Of a DNA stretch of 64,000 bases, positions 41,749-50,778 are shown piece after piece. Each line of letters begins with the position of its first letter. The stretch's first letter is position 1. The notes under the pieces were generated by a model. That model was not told where the DNA came from, ran no database searches, and worked only from the letters and a program-made list of their open reading frames with translations. The translations under genes were made by a program, and so were the position numbers. The stretch spans positions 124,001 through 188,000 of the forward strand of contig NZ_CP059139.1 in assembly GCF_014109765.1 (NCBI RefSeq), written 5' to 3'. This stretch comes from Pseudomonas berkeleyensis. GTDB taxonomy: Bacteria > Pseudomonadota > Gammaproteobacteria > Pseudomonadales > Pseudomonadaceae.

Positions 41749-41952
41749 CTACCAGGTGACATGGGGAACGATCTGCCCTGAGTAGAAGCCCCATGCCACC
41801 AGGGCGACGGTGATGGCGGTCAATACCACCCGAACCGTCAGGGCGTTGACCACACGGGTACCGCGGCTGTCGTCCTTGACCAGGAAGAACAGGCCGCTGA
41901 ACAGACTGGCGACGGTAGCCAGCAACATGAGGACGATCGCGGCCTTGAGCAT
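41749..41952 (-). CDS. DUF2909 twin-helix membrane protein
   Basis: 67 residues with two membrane helices (about 4-25 and 40-60) joined by a polar loop, KDDSRGTRVVNALTVRV. This is the DUF2909 twin transmembrane family regularly encoded, on the opposite strand, inside Pseudomonas cox loci between coxC and the SURF1 gene. The function is unknown; its placement suggests oxidase assembly or regulation. Confidence 0.88.
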   Translation of the reverse strand: MLKAAIVLMLLATVASLFSGLFFLVKDDSRGTRVVNALTVRVVLTAITVALVAWGFYSGQIVPHVTW

Positions 41953-42022
41953 GCGAGACTCCGGGGGAGTGGTTGATGCAACGCAGTATAGTCAGCCCGC
42001 ATACGGTTCGCGGAGGCGCGCA

Positions 42023-42751
42023 ATGAGCGGCTTCCGCCCTGGCTGGCTGCCCAGCGTTCTGGTGCTGCTGCTGTTGCCTGGACTGTTGAGCCTGGGGTTC
42101 TGGCAGCTGCAGCGCAGTGAAGAGAAGCAGGCGTTGCTGAGCAGTTACGAGTCGCGTCGCCAGGCTGCGCCCATCGGGCTCGATCAGCTCGAGCGCAGTA
42201 AGGATCCTGCCTATCGACGCATCCAGCTGCAGGGCCATTTCGATGCGGAACACAGCTTGCTGCTGGACAACCGCATCCGCGATGGGCGCGCGGGCGTGGA
42301 GTTGCTGCAACCTTTCTACGATCAGCGCAGCGGGCTTTGGGTCTTGATCAATCGCGGCTGGCTGCCCTGGCCGGATCGCCGCACCCCGCCACAATTCACG
42401 ACACCTGACGATGCCCTGCAACTGCAGGCCTGGGTCTATGTCGCACCTGGTGGTGGCTTGCACCTGCAGGGCGGGGAAACCCTGGGCTGGCCACGTCTAG
42501 TCGCCGAAGTCGAGGCGCAAGGCCTGTGGCGCCAACTGGGGCGCGGTGGGCTGCCCTTCGAGGCGCGTCTGGAGCCAGGGCCCGCCAGTTATCGCGTTGA
42601 CTGGCCAATCGTGGCCATGAGTCCCAGCAAACATCTTGGTTATGCGGTGCAGTGGTTCGCCTTGGCGGCCGCATTGCTTGGCCTGTTTATCTATCTCGGA
42701 ATTCACAATGCACGGGAGGGTCGCCATGAACCCAGCCATCGCCATGCCTGA
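42023..42751 (+). CDS. SURF1 family oxidase assembly protein
   Basis: 242 residues, with membrane helices at both ends (about 7-26 and 212-232) and a periplasmic centre. Signatures: LLSLGFWQLQRSEEKQALL, LLDNRIRDGRAGVELLQPF, WVLINRGWLP and the C-terminal HLGYAVQWFALA. SURF1 proteins help load haem a into subunit I. The ATG at 42023 has GCGGAGG upstream. It overlaps the next gene by 26 bp. Confidence 0.94.
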   Translation: MSGFRPGWLPSVLVLLLLPGLLSLGFWQLQRSEEKQALLSSYESRRQAAPIGLDQLERSKDPAYRRIQLQGHFDAEHSLLLDNRIRDGRAGVELLQPFYDQRSGLWVLINRGWLPWPDRRTPPQFTTPDDALQLQAWVYVAPGGGLHLQGGETLGWPRLVAEVEAQGLWRQLGRGGLPFEARLEPGPASYRVDWPIVAMSPSKHLGYAVQWFALAAALLGLFIYLGIHNAREGRHEPSHRHA

Positions 42752-43304
42752 AACACCGCGCAAAGGGCGTGGGCGCTTGCAGTTTCTGCTCATTCTGGCC
42801 ATCGCCATCGGTCCGATGTTCCTCGCCAGTGCCATGTACCAGTGGCGTTTCTGGGTGCCGGAAACGCGCAGCTACCACGGTGTCCTGATCGGTGATGGAC
42901 GCACGCTGGTCGATCTCGGTGTGCAGGGCGAGATGGAGCCGCTATGGCAGATTCTGGTGACGACGCCGGGAGCGTGCGAGGCCGACTGCCAGCAGCTGGT
43001 TTACCTGGCGCGGCAGATCCAGATCGGTCTCAACCGCGAGACTTCACGCGCCAGTCACGGCCTGGCTCTGGCCGAACCGCTGCCTGCCGGCTATGACGCC
43101 ACGCTCAAGCGCGAGTACCCACAGCTCGGCCGTTACCAGCTCGATCTGCAAGCCTATGAAAAGGCCGCTGAAGCCGTGCCGGGCGCGCAACTGTGGCTGG
43201 TCGACCCGCATGGCAACCTGGTGCTGCGCTACCCGTCGGGTAGCAATGGCAAGGCGATTCTCGATGATTTGCGCTACCTGCTGAAAATTTCCCTGATCGG
43301 TTGA
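42726..43304 (+). CDS. membrane-anchored SCO-like protein of the cox locus
   Basis: 192 residues: one membrane helix (about 18-38) and a periplasmic domain. The segment PGACEADCQQLVYLARQIQIGL carries a C-x3-C pair at the position of the SCO copper/thiol motif. The end LWLVDPHGNLVLRYPSGSNGKAILDDLRYLLK matches the SCO/thioredoxin-fold C-terminus. The SCO His is not evident, so a thiol or partial copper role is inferred. GGGAGG precedes the ATG at 42726, inside the 3' end of the SURF1 gene. Orthologues occupy this slot in other pseudomonads, usually called hypothetical. Confidence 0.85.
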   Translation: MNPAIAMPETPRKGRGRLQFLLILAIAIGPMFLASAMYQWRFWVPETRSYHGVLIGDGRTLVDLGVQGEMEPLWQILVTTPGACEADCQQLVYLARQIQIGLNRETSRASHGLALAEPLPAGYDATLKREYPQLGRYQLDLQAYEKAAEAVPGAQLWLVDPHGNLVLRYPSGSNGKAILDDLRYLLKISLIG

Positions 43305-43359
43305 TGCTTTGCCCTGTCCATAACGACAGGGCGCCATGCCCCGTGCTCAAGGAGTCGAC

Positions 43360-44427
43360 ATGCACAAGCCTGGTTATCGTCTAGCGCTGTTCGCCACCCT
43401 GCTGACTGTGGTGGTAGTGTTGCTGGGGGCCTACACCCGTCTCACCCATGCCGGCTTGGGCTGCCCGGACTGGCCTGGCTGTTACGGTTTTCTCGGTGTG
43501 CCGATGAGCGAACACAAGCAGGCCATTGCCGAGGCGCGTTTCCCCGAGGCACCGGTGGAAGTTGCCAAGGGCTGGTACGAGATGATCCACCGCTACTTCG
43601 CGGGCGCGCTGGGCCTGGTTATCCTCGCCATCGCCATTCAGGCCGTGCGTCGCCGTGAGGACGCGACCCAGCCGGTGAAGCTGCCGCTGGCGATTCTCGC
43701 GCTGGTGATCCTGCAGGGCGCATTCGGTATGTGGACGGTCACCCTGCAGCTGTGGCCGCAGGTGGTCACGGCGCACCTGCTCGGTGGCTTCGCCACGCTG
43801 AGCCTGCTGACCTTGCTCACCTTGCGCCTGTCCGGACGCTTCGCCCCACTGCAGTTGCCGGGACGCCTACGTGCGCTGGCCGCAGCTTGCCTGCTGCTGG
43901 TGATCGGGCAGATTGCGCTCGGTGGCTGGGTCAGCTCCAACTATGCGGCGGTGGCCTGTGTGGATCTGCCAACCTGTCATGGCGAATGGTGGCCAGCCAT
44001 GGATTTCGGCAAGGGCTTTCACCTCACTCAACACATCGGCCCTAACTATCTGGGCGGCCAGCTCGACAGTGATGCGCGTACGGCCATCCATATGAGCCAC
44101 CGCATCGGTGCGCTGCTCGTCACGCTGGCGCTGTTGCTGCTCAGTTGGCGTCTGCACCGTGCCAGTCTGTCGCGTCTGGGCGGGCTGGTGCTGCTGGCGC
44201 TGGCGGTTCAGGTCAGCCTGGGTATCAGCAACGTGATTTTCCATCTGCCACTGCTGGTAGCGGTGGCGCACAACGCTGGTGGTGCAGCTCTGCTGCTGAC
44301 ACTGGTGTTGGTCAACTATCGGCTGCGTGCAGTTTCCGCAGGCGCGAGTGCGGTGAGTGAACCTCTGCTTGCAAAGGTTTCGCGAGCGGAACTTGCCCCT
44401 GCCGGGTTGGCACGGGTCGGCAAATAA
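43360..44427 (+). CDS. ctaA: haem A synthase (COX15/CtaA)
   Basis: 355 residues with eight membrane helices. CtaA oxidises the haem O methyl group to formyl, giving haem A. LGAYTRLTHAGLGCPDWPGCYGF, EMIHRYFAGALG, VVTAHLLGGFATL and HMSHRIGALLV and VAHNAGGAAL supply the haem-binding histidines and the extracytoplasmic cysteine pair. The ATG at 43360 follows CAAGGAGTCGAC. It is followed 19 bp later by the haem O synthase gene. Confidence 0.95.
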   Translation: MHKPGYRLALFATLLTVVVVLLGAYTRLTHAGLGCPDWPGCYGFLGVPMSEHKQAIAEARFPEAPVEVAKGWYEMIHRYFAGALGLVILAIAIQAVRRREDATQPVKLPLAILALVILQGAFGMWTVTLQLWPQVVTAHLLGGFATLSLLTLLTLRLSGRFAPLQLPGRLRALAAACLLLVIGQIALGGWVSSNYAAVACVDLPTCHGEWWPAMDFGKGFHLTQHIGPNYLGGQLDSDARTAIHMSHRIGALLVTLALLLLSWRLHRASLSRLGGLVLLALAVQVSLGISNVIFHLPLLVAVAHNAGGAALLLTLVLVNYRLRAVSAGASAVSEPLLAKVSRAELAPAGLARVGK

Positions 44428-44446
44428 CGAAACAAGGAGAAATGCC

Positions 44447-45346
44447 ATGGCGACCATGCTGCGTGCTCACTCCGAACACCCCACCTGGCGTGACTATCTC
44501 GAGCTGACCAAACCTCGTGTGGTGATGTTGATGCTGATCACCTCGCTGGTCGGCATGTTCCTCGCTACCCGGGCTGGCGTGCCCTGGACGGTGTTGCTGT
44601 TCGGCAATCTTGGCATCGGCCTGTGCGCTGGCGCGGCGGCTGCGGTCAACCATGTGGTGGATCGGCGTATCGATTCGATCATGGCTCGTACGCACAAGCG
44701 CCCCGTTACCGCCGGGCGCATCTCGCCAGTGGCGGCGCTGACCTTCGCCTTGCTGCTCGCGGTAGCCGGCATGAGCCTGTTACTGGTGTTCACCAACGAG
44801 CTGGCCGCCTGGCTGACCCTGGCGTCGTTGCTCGGCTATGCGGTGATCTACACCGGCTTTCTCAAGCGCGCCACGCCGCAGAACATCGTGATCGGTGGCC
44901 TGGCCGGTGCTGCTCCGCCGTTGCTGGGCTGGGTCGCCGTCACCGGGCACCTGAGTGCCGAACCTCTGCTGCTGGTGCTGATCATCTTCGCCTGGACGCC
45001 GCCGCACTTCTGGGCGCTGGCCATCCATCGCAAAGAGGAATACGCCAAGGCAGACATTCCCATGCTGCCGGTCACCCATGGCGAGCACTACACCAAGGTG
45101 CATATCCTGCTCTACACCCTGGCGATGTTCGCGGTGACCCTGCTGCCCTACGCCATCCACATGAGTGGGCTGCTCTACTTGGTATGCGCCGTGTTGCTGG
45201 GCGGCCGCTTCCTGCACTGGGCCTGGGTGCTGTACCGTGACAGCAAACCGCACGCGGCGATCAACACCTTCAAGTACAGTATCTGGTACCTGTTCCTGCT
45301 GTTCATCGCTTTGCTGGCGGATCACTACTTGCTGCTGAATATCTAG
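44447..45346 (+). CDS. cyoE: protoheme IX farnesyltransferase (haem O synthase)
   Basis: 299 residues with about nine membrane helices. It transfers farnesyl to haem B. The prenyltransferase motif NHVVDRRIDSIMARTHKRPVTAGRI contains the diphosphate-binding Asp/Asn pattern; AWTPPHFWALAIHRKEEYAKADIPMLPVTHG is the second conserved block. Also called ctaB in oxidase loci. The ATG at 44447 follows AAGGAGAAATGCC. It works directly before CtaA in the haem A pathway. Confidence 0.96.
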   Translation: MATMLRAHSEHPTWRDYLELTKPRVVMLMLITSLVGMFLATRAGVPWTVLLFGNLGIGLCAGAAAAVNHVVDRRIDSIMARTHKRPVTAGRISPVAALTFALLLAVAGMSLLLVFTNELAAWLTLASLLGYAVIYTGFLKRATPQNIVIGGLAGAAPPLLGWVAVTGHLSAEPLLLVLIIFAWTPPHFWALAIHRKEEYAKADIPMLPVTHGEHYTKVHILLYTLAMFAVTLLPYAIHMSGLLYLVCAVLLGGRFLHWAWVLYRDSKPHAAINTFKYSIWYLFLLFIALLADHYLLLNI

Positions 45347-45358
45347 CTAAGGGCCCTC

Positions 45359-45991
45359 ATGACGCGCACCCACACAACGGTTTTTGTTCTTGTCGCTATC
45401 GTGGCCCTGGTGCTGGGGCTTACCGTCAACAAGGTGCTCAGCAGCAAAGGCCAGGGTGATCCGGCGGCGTTGCTCGACGCGGGTATCGTGCTGTTGCCGC
45501 AGAACCGTAGCCTGCCAGCGCTGAGTCTGATCGATCAGGACGGCAAGGAAGTCGTGGTGGATCAGCTCAAGGGCGACTGGACGCTGCTGTTCTTCGGCTA
45601 CACCTTCTGCCCGGACATTTGCCCGGCAACCCTCGCCCAGTTGCGCCAACTGCAGGGCCAATTGCCCGAGGAAACGCGTGCGCGACTGAACGTGGTGATG
45701 GTGAGCGTCGATCCGCATCGCGATACGCCGGAGCAACTGAGCAAGTATCTGAACTACTTCGATGCGGGCTTCAAAGGCCTGACCGGCGAGGAAGCGACGC
45801 TGCAGAAATTCGCCAACTCGGTGAGCATTCCCTACATCCCTGCTGATACCAGCAAGGAAAACTACACCGTCGATCACAGCGGCAATCTGGTGATCATCGG
45901 CCCGGATGGCACCCAGCGTGGCTTCATCCGCGCGCCGATCAACAACGCCAAGCTGGCGGCGCAGCTGCCGGGGTTGGTTTCAGGTTCTTAA
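45359..45991 (+). CDS. SCO1/SenC family copper chaperone
   Basis: 210 residues with one N-terminal helix (about 9-27) and a periplasmic thioredoxin-fold domain. The copper motif C-x3-C is in YTFCPDICPATLAQL, and the third ligand His is in the C-terminal YTVDHSGNLVIIGPDG. SCO proteins deliver copper to, or reduce, the CuA site of subunit II. Last gene of the oxidase locus, 12 bp after cyoE; a block of repeats follows. Confidence 0.95.
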   Translation: MTRTHTTVFVLVAIVALVLGLTVNKVLSSKGQGDPAALLDAGIVLLPQNRSLPALSLIDQDGKEVVVDQLKGDWTLLFFGYTFCPDICPATLAQLRQLQGQLPEETRARLNVVMVSVDPHRDTPEQLSKYLNYFDAGFKGLTGEEATLQKFANSVSIPYIPADTSKENYTVDHSGNLVIIGPDGTQRGFIRAPINNAKLAAQLPGLVSGS

Positions 45992-46016
45992 GGCGCGCCG
46001 GCTAGCTAGAGTTATT

Positions 46017-46226
46017 GGTGCGCATGGCGCACCCTACGGATGTCGCGGCCACGCAGATCCGTAGGGTGGGTTAGCGGCGCAAAGCGCCGATTGCATATGC
46101 GCAAATACAGCCAGCGCGCCGCGTAACCCACCAGGCGATAGATGGCGTTGTGCCGATGGTGGGTTACGCCGCCGCAGGTACAGCGCGCATTTCGAAAAAG
46201 CCAGACAGGCGGCTAACCCGCCCTAC
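46017..46226. repeat. cluster of GTAGGGTG-type palindromic repeats
   Basis: One GGTGCGCATGGCGCACCCTAC-type arm (46017-46036) is followed by four alternating arms of a second motif: GTAGGGTGGGTTAGC (46061), GCGTAACCCACC (46121), GGTGGGTTACGC (46158) and GCTAACCCGCCCTAC (46212). They fill most of the 252-bp spacer between convergent genes. No ORF is supported. Confidence 0.7.
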
Positions 46227-46243
46227 GAATTGCGTCGGTCGCT

Positions 46244-47194
46244 TTACAGCGCGAACGGCAGGGGCAGGTTGACCTGCTGGCGCTGCGCCAGGCGTCGCTG
46301 GAACTCACCCGGATCATGAATCAGCACTTCCTGCCCGGCGAACGATTCGGCGGCGATCAGTCGCGACAGCCAGAAGCGCACGCAAGCCACCCGCAGCATG
46401 GCCGGCCACAGCTCGGCTTCGGCAGCGGTGAACGGGCGCAGCGCAGCATAGGCACCGAGCAGCGCACGGGCACGAGCGCCATCGAGGCTGCCGTCTTCAT
46501 GCGAACACCAGTCGTTCAGGGTGATGGCCAGGTCGTAGAGCATCGGCCCGGAACAGGCGTTGTAGAAGTCGATGACTCCGGCCAGGTGATTGCCATCGAA
46601 CAGCACGTTGTCGCGAAACAGGTCGGCATGCAGATTGGCCCGTGGCAGGGCGAGGATGCGTGGCTTCAGATCGGCGATTTCAGCCAGCGCGTCGCGCAGC
46701 AGCGGCAACTCCGTCTCTGGCAGTTTCAGCGCCTGACTCGGGCCTTCGGCAAGCATCCAGTCCAGCCCGCGGTCACTGCGGCGCTCGATTGGGGCGTCAC
46801 GCGTGGCCAGGTGAATGCGGGCCAGCAGGCTGCCCACTTCCTGGCAGTGGTGCGCGTTGGCTTCGCGCACGTGCTTGCCGGAAAGCCGTGGCTGCAGCAG
46901 CGCAGGCTTTTCGGCAAGGCTGCGCAGCGCCTCGCCATCCTGCGTACGCAGGGCATAGGGAACCGGCAGGCCAGCATCATGCAGCACGTCGAGCAGTTCG
47001 ATGAAGAACGGCAGGTCGGTCACGGGGCCACGTTCGACCAGGGTCAGAACGTATTCGCCCTGCTCCAGGCTGACGAAGAAATTACTGTTTTCGCTGCCCG
47101 CAGCAATGCCCTGGAAGTCGCGCAACCGGCCAAGCCCGTAGGGCGACAGGAAGACTTCGAGCTCATGACGCTCCAGGGGGGTGAATACCGACAT
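46244..47194 (-). CDS. thrB: homoserine kinase, aminoglycoside-phosphotransferase-like type
   Basis: 316 residues. It phosphorylates homoserine for threonine synthesis. The kinase-like fold is seen in [15 protein letters not shown] (nucleotide loop), [16 protein letters not shown] (catalytic loop) and [19 protein letters not shown] (metal Asp). This is the ThrB form of pseudomonads and alphaproteobacteria, unrelated to the GHMP kinase ThrB of E. coli. It follows a DUF2782 gene by 16 bp on the same strand, the same order as upstream of polA in P. aeruginosa. Confidence 0.93.
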   Translation of the reverse strand: MSVFTPLERHELEVFLSPYGLGRLRDFQGIAAGSENSNFFVSLEQGEYVLTLVERGPVTDLPFFIELLDVLHDAGLPVPYALRTQDGEALRSLAEKPALLQPRLSGKHVREANAHHCQEVGSLLARIHLATRDAPIERRSDRGLDWMLAEGPSQALKLPETELPLLRDALAEIADLKPRILALPRANLHADLFRDNVLFDGNHLAGVIDFYNACSGPMLYDLAITLNDWCSHEDGSLDGARARALLGAYAALRPFTAAEAELWPAMLRVACVRFWLSRLIAAESFAGQEVLIHDPGEFQRRLAQRQQVNLPLPFAL

Positions 47195-47210
47195 ATCAGA
47201 CCTTAATGAC

Positions 47211-47495
47211 TTACCAGCTAAAGATTTCCCAGGACGGGATCAACATGTCCGGATCGTCCGAACGTACGAAGTTGCCATCGCTGCCATCGGCGCGAACGAG
47301 AAAATAGGGTTTACCGTTCTTCGGAATCACCTTGATGGCGTAGAGGAAGCCATTGACCCGGTATTCCTGAATGGTGCGGTCGCCATCCTGGCGAATGGTC
47401 ACGTCGGGATCGGCGGAAACCGGATCCTCGGCTTGAGCGGCAAGCGGAAGACAGGCCATAAGGCTGACCAGCAACAGGCGATTCAGCGTACCCAT
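47211..47495 (-). CDS. DUF2782 family exported protein
   Basis: 94 residues with a signal peptide (residues 1-22, ending AAQA). The mature DUF2782 part reads [45 protein letters not shown]. The role is unknown; the family is restricted to gammaproteobacteria and nearly always sits between thrB and polA. It is divergent from polA (75-bp gap) and probably co-transcribed with thrB. Confidence 0.9.
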   Translation of the reverse strand: MGTLNRLLLVSLMACLPLAAQAEDPVSADPDVTIRQDGDRTIQEYRVNGFLYAIKVIPKNGKPYFLVRADGSDGNFVRSDDPDMLIPSWEIFSW

Positions 47496-47570
47496 GATAA
47501 TCTTGCTCCTTTGTTTTTCACCGATGCAGCCATTCTACCGCTGCACCCGCCGAAAAGGTTGATCCCGCGC

Positions 47571-50366
47571 ATGAGCCAAGCCCCCCTCGTTCTGGTCGAC
47601 GGTTCCTCGTACCTGTACCGCGCCTTCCACGCCCTGCCGCCGCTGACCACTTCCAAGGGCATGCCCACCGGAGCGGTGAAGGGCGTGCTGAACATGCTCA
47701 AAAGCCTGCGCAAGCAGTACCCGAACAGCCCCTTCGCAGTGGTCTTCGACGCCAAGGGAGGCACCTTCCGTGACGAGCTGTTCGCCGAGTACAAGGCCAA
47801 TCGCCCGTCCATGCCGGACGAGTTGCGCGTCCAGGTCGAGCCGCTGCATGCCAGCGTGCGCGCCCTCGGTCTACCGCTGCTGTGCGTCGAAGGCGTAGAG
47901 GCCGATGACGTGATCGGCACCCTGGCCCGTCAGGCGGCCGGGGAAAAGCGCGACGTGATCATCTCCACCGGCGACAAGGACATGGCACAGCTGGTCTGCC
48001 CGCACGTTACGCTGGTCAACACCATGACCGGTAGTGTCTATGACGCCGATGGCGTGAAAGAGAAATTCGGTGTCGGCCCTGAGCTGATCATCGACTACCT
48101 GGCGCTGATGGGCGACAAGGTCGACAACATTCCGGGCGTACCCGGTGTGGGCGAAAAAACCGCCCTCGGCCTGCTGGTTGGCGTCGGCGGTGGCCTCGAC
48201 GTGATCTACGCCAACCTCGACAAGGTGCCCGAGCTGCCGATCCGTGGTGCCAAGGGCCTGCCGGCCAAGCTCGAGGAGCACCGCGAGATGGCCTACCTGT
48301 CATATCAACTGGCGACCATCAAGACCGACGTGCCGCTGAATATCGAAATTGAATCGCTGCATCCCGGCGAGCCGGATCAGGCTGCGCTGGTCGAGCTGTA
48401 CGGCGAACTGGAGTTCAAGAACTGGCTGGACGATCTGTTGCGGCAGAATAAGGCGCTGGCAGCCAAGGCTGCTGCGCCGGCTGGTGATCTGTTCGCCGAG
48501 CCGACAGGTGAAAGCGTTGAGGAAGCCGCCGAGCCAGCGCCAGCCAGTAGCGGTGATTACCAGCTGGTACTGGAGCAAGCGCAGTTCGATGCTTGGCTGA
48601 AGAAACTGGAGCAGGCCGAACTGATCGCCTTCGACAGCGAAACCACCAGCATCGACGCCCAGCAGGCGCAGTTGGTCGGTCTGTCCTTCGCGGTCAAGGC
48701 GGGCGAAGCGGCCTATATCCCGCTGGCGCATTCCTACATGGGCGTGCCGCAGCAACTCGACCGCGATGCGGTACTCAAGGCGCTCAAGCCGATCCTCGAA
48801 GACCCGGCCAAGGCCAAGGTCGGCCAGCACGCCAAGTACGACATCAACGTCCTGGCCAACGCCAGCACACCGATTGCGGTACAGGGCATGGCCTTCGACA
48901 CCATGCTCGAATCTTACGTGCTGGATTCCACCGCCACCCGCCACGACATGGACAGCCTGGCGTTGAAGTACCTGAACCACAGCACCATCCGTTTCGAAGA
49001 CATCGCCGGTAAGGGCGCCAAACAGCTGACCTTCGACCAGATTGCCCTGGAGCAAGCCGGCCCGTACGCCGCCGAGGACGCCGACGTGACCTTGCGTCTG
49101 CATCAGGAGCTGTGGAGTCGCCTTGAGGCTGTGCCGTCCCTGGCCAAGGTGCTGCGCGACATCGAGATTCCGCTGGTGCCGGTGTTGGCGCGGATCGAGC
49201 GCAACGGCGCCCTGGTCGACGCCAAGCTGCTCGGCGAGCAGAGCGTCGAGCTGGGCGAAAAGCTGGTGGAATTGGAGCGCAAGGCGTTCGAGATCGCCGG
49301 TGAAGAATTCAACCTGGCTTCGCCCAAGCAACTGGGCGTTATCCTCTACGAAAAACTCGGCTACCCGGTGATCAGCAAGACTGCCAAGGGCCAACCCTCC
49401 ACCGCCGAAGCGGTGCTGGCAGAACTGGCCGAGCAGGACTTCGAGCTGCCCAAGGTGCTGATGCAGTACCGCTCCTTGAGCAAGCTCAAGAGCACCTACA
49501 CCGACAAGCTGCCGGAGCAGATCAACCCGCGTACCGGGCGCATCCACACCAGCTACCACCAGGCGGTGGCTGCGACTGGCCGCCTGTCCTCCAGCGACCC
49601 GAATCTGCAGAACATCCCGATCCGTACCGCCGAAGGCCGACGTATCCGCCAGGCGTTCGTCGCGCCGAAAGGCTACAGGCTGATGGCGGCGGACTACTCG
49701 CAGATCGAACTGCGCATCATGGCTCACCTGGCCAAGGACGAAGGTTTGCTGGACGCCTTCCGCCATGACCTGGACGTGCACAAGGCCACGGCCGCCGAAG
49801 TCTTCGGTGTGCTGCTGAACGAAGTCACCAGCGATCAGCGGCGCAAGGCCAAGGCCATCAACTTCGGCCTGATCTACGGCATGAGCGCTTTCGGTCTGGC
49901 CAAGCAGATCGACGTCGAGCGCAAGGAGGCACAGGCCTATATCGACCGCTATTTCGCCCGCTACCCGGGGGTGCTGACCTACATGGAAAGCACCCGTGCC
50001 CAGGCCGCCGAGCAGGGCTATGTGGAGACGGTCTATGGCCGTCGTCTGTACCTGCCGGAAATCCATGCGCAGAACCAGGCCATGCGCAAGGGCGCCGAGC
50101 GCGCGGCGATCAACGCGCCGATGCAGGGCACTGCGGCGGACATCATCAAGCGCGCCATGATCGCCGTGGACGGCTGGTTGCAGGACAGCGGCATCGATGC
50201 GCGCATCATCCTGCAGGTGCATGACGAACTGGTGCTGGAAGTGCGTGAGGAACTGATCGACGAGGTCAGTGCCAAGATCAAGAGCCTGATGAGTGGCGCA
50301 GCCAACCTCGATGTGCCGTTGCTGGTGGAGGTGGGTGTCGGCGCCAATTGGGACGAGGCGCACTAA
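47571..50366 (+). CDS. polA: DNA polymerase I
   Basis: 931 residues with all three domains: 5'-3' exonuclease ([17 protein letters not shown] ... GDKDMAQLV ... [10 protein letters not shown]), 3'-5' exonuclease ([27 protein letters not shown], catalytic acidic residues kept) and family A polymerase ([39 protein letters not shown] motif [15 protein letters not shown] motif [11 protein letters not shown] motif C). It fills gaps, removes RNA primers and repairs DNA. The ATG at 47571 begins the conserved N-terminus. A hairpin with T5 follows at 50425. Confidence 0.98.
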   Translation: MSQAPLVLVDGSSYLYRAFHALPPLTTSKGMPTGAVKGVLNMLKSLRKQYPNSPFAVVFDAKGGTFRDELFAEYKANRPSMPDELRVQVEPLHASVRALGLPLLCVEGVEADDVIGTLARQAAGEKRDVIISTGDKDMAQLVCPHVTLVNTMTGSVYDADGVKEKFGVGPELIIDYLALMGDKVDNIPGVPGVGEKTALGLLVGVGGGLDVIYANLDKVPELPIRGAKGLPAKLEEHREMAYLSYQLATIKTDVPLNIEIESLHPGEPDQAALVELYGELEFKNWLDDLLRQNKALAAKAAAPAGDLFAEPTGESVEEAAEPAPASSGDYQLVLEQAQFDAWLKKLEQAELIAFDSETTSIDAQQAQLVGLSFAVKAGEAAYIPLAHSYMGVPQQLDRDAVLKALKPILEDPAKAKVGQHAKYDINVLANASTPIAVQGMAFDTMLESYVLDSTATRHDMDSLALKYLNHSTIRFEDIAGKGAKQLTFDQIALEQAGPYAAEDADVTLRLHQELWSRLEAVPSLAKVLRDIEIPLVPVLARIERNGALVDAKLLGEQSVELGEKLVELERKAFEIAGEEFNLASPKQLGVILYEKLGYPVISKTAKGQPSTAEAVLAELAEQDFELPKVLMQYRSLSKLKSTYTDKLPEQINPRTGRIHTSYHQAVAATGRLSSSDPNLQNIPIRTAEGRRIRQAFVAPKGYRLMAADYSQIELRIMAHLAKDEGLLDAFRHDLDVHKATAAEVFGVLLNEVTSDQRRKAKAINFGLIYGMSAFGLAKQIDVERKEAQAYIDRYFARYPGVLTYMESTRAQAAEQGYVETVYGRRLYLPEIHAQNQAMRKGAERAAINAPMQGTAADIIKRAMIAVDGWLQDSGIDARIILQVHDELVLEVREELIDEVSAKIKSLMSGAANLDVPLLVEVGVGANWDEAH

Positions 50367-50424
50367 TCGGCCTTGGCCGCGGCGCAAAGCCGCGGCCGCT
50401 CTGGCTCTAGGGCTTCAGGGAATC

Positions 50425-50455
50425 AAAAACCATTTTCTTATGGCAAATGGTTTTT
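50425..50455 (+). terminator. terminator of polA
   Basis: A perfect 11-bp stem, AAAAACCATTT and AAATGGTTTTT, around a 9-base loop, with the T run forming the 3' arm, 59 bases after the polA stop. It would work in both directions. Confidence 0.75.
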
Positions 50456-50466
50456 AAGAAGGTGCT

Positions 50467-50494
50467 GAACTTTCCGCAAATCCACCCGGTCAGA
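50467..50494 (+). promoter_or_regulatory. AlgU/sigma-22 (RpoE-type) promoter of the small RNA
   Basis: GAACTT (50467-50472), a 17-base spacer and TCAGA (50490-50494) match the AlgU consensus GAACTT-N16-17-TCTGA with one mismatch. The start point would be near 50500. Confidence 0.75.
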
Positions 50495-50499
50495 GTTCA

Positions 50500-50630
50500 T
50501 GAATGGCCGTTAAGCCCTTCAATGCTCCTTTGTTGTGTTAAGTGTTGGCAGACATCTGAACCCCGCCCTAGCGGTTCAGACCTTGAACCCCGAACTTCTC
50601 CCTCCCCATACGAAGCTCGGGGTTTTTTTT
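50500..50630 (+). ncRNA. ersA: ErsA-like envelope-stress small RNA
   Basis: From the AlgU-type promoter start (about 50500) to the end of a terminator (CCCCGAACTTC and GAAGCTCGGGG with one mismatch, then eight T ending at 50630) is about 131 nt. ErsA of P. aeruginosa is a 132-nt RNA in the same place between polA and engB, transcribed by AlgU. The loop holds the C-rich stretch TCTCCCTCCCC expected for pairing to ribosome sites such as that of algC mRNA. The call rests on position, promoter, size and this loop. The exact 5' end is estimated. Confidence 0.8.
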
Positions 50631-50634
50631 GCCC

Positions 50635-50657
50635 AAAAAAAGCTGCCGCGAGCGGCA
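50635..50657 (-). terminator. candidate terminator of engB
   Basis: On the minus strand, TGCCGC-TC-GCGGCA is followed by GC and seven T. It lies about 120 bases past the engB stop, beyond a GTAGGGTGCGCC repeat and a CCCTCTCCC/GGGAGAGGG hairpin (50667-50687). Confidence 0.55.
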
Positions 50658-50714
50658 TTCTGATGACCCTCTCCCTCTGGGAGAGGGTGCTTACGCGCTC
50701 ATTACTGCAGCTCC

Positions 50715-50775
50715 GTAGGGTGCGCCGTGCGCACCGAGTACTCCCTACGATCTCGGTGCGCGCGGCGCACCCTAC
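50715..50775. repeat. GTAGGGTGCGCC palindromic repeat
   Basis: GTAGGGTGCGCCGTGCGCACCGAG on the left pairs with CTCGGTGCGCGCGGCGCACCCTAC on the right around a 13-bp centre. It is the longest copy of this family in the window and ends 3 bp before the engB stop codon. Confidence 0.7.
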
Positions 50776-50778
50776 GAC

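Noticed and set aside
48300..50387. A 695-codon open frame on the minus strand opposite polA
   Set aside because: It is a shadow of the high-GC polA gene; the translation has no recognisable domain, and polA is complete with all motifs.
50666..50688. CCCTCTCCC/GGGAGAGGG hairpin as part of the small RNA
   Set aside because: It lies downstream of the small RNA terminator and has no T tract; it is a common intergenic hairpin in pseudomonads.
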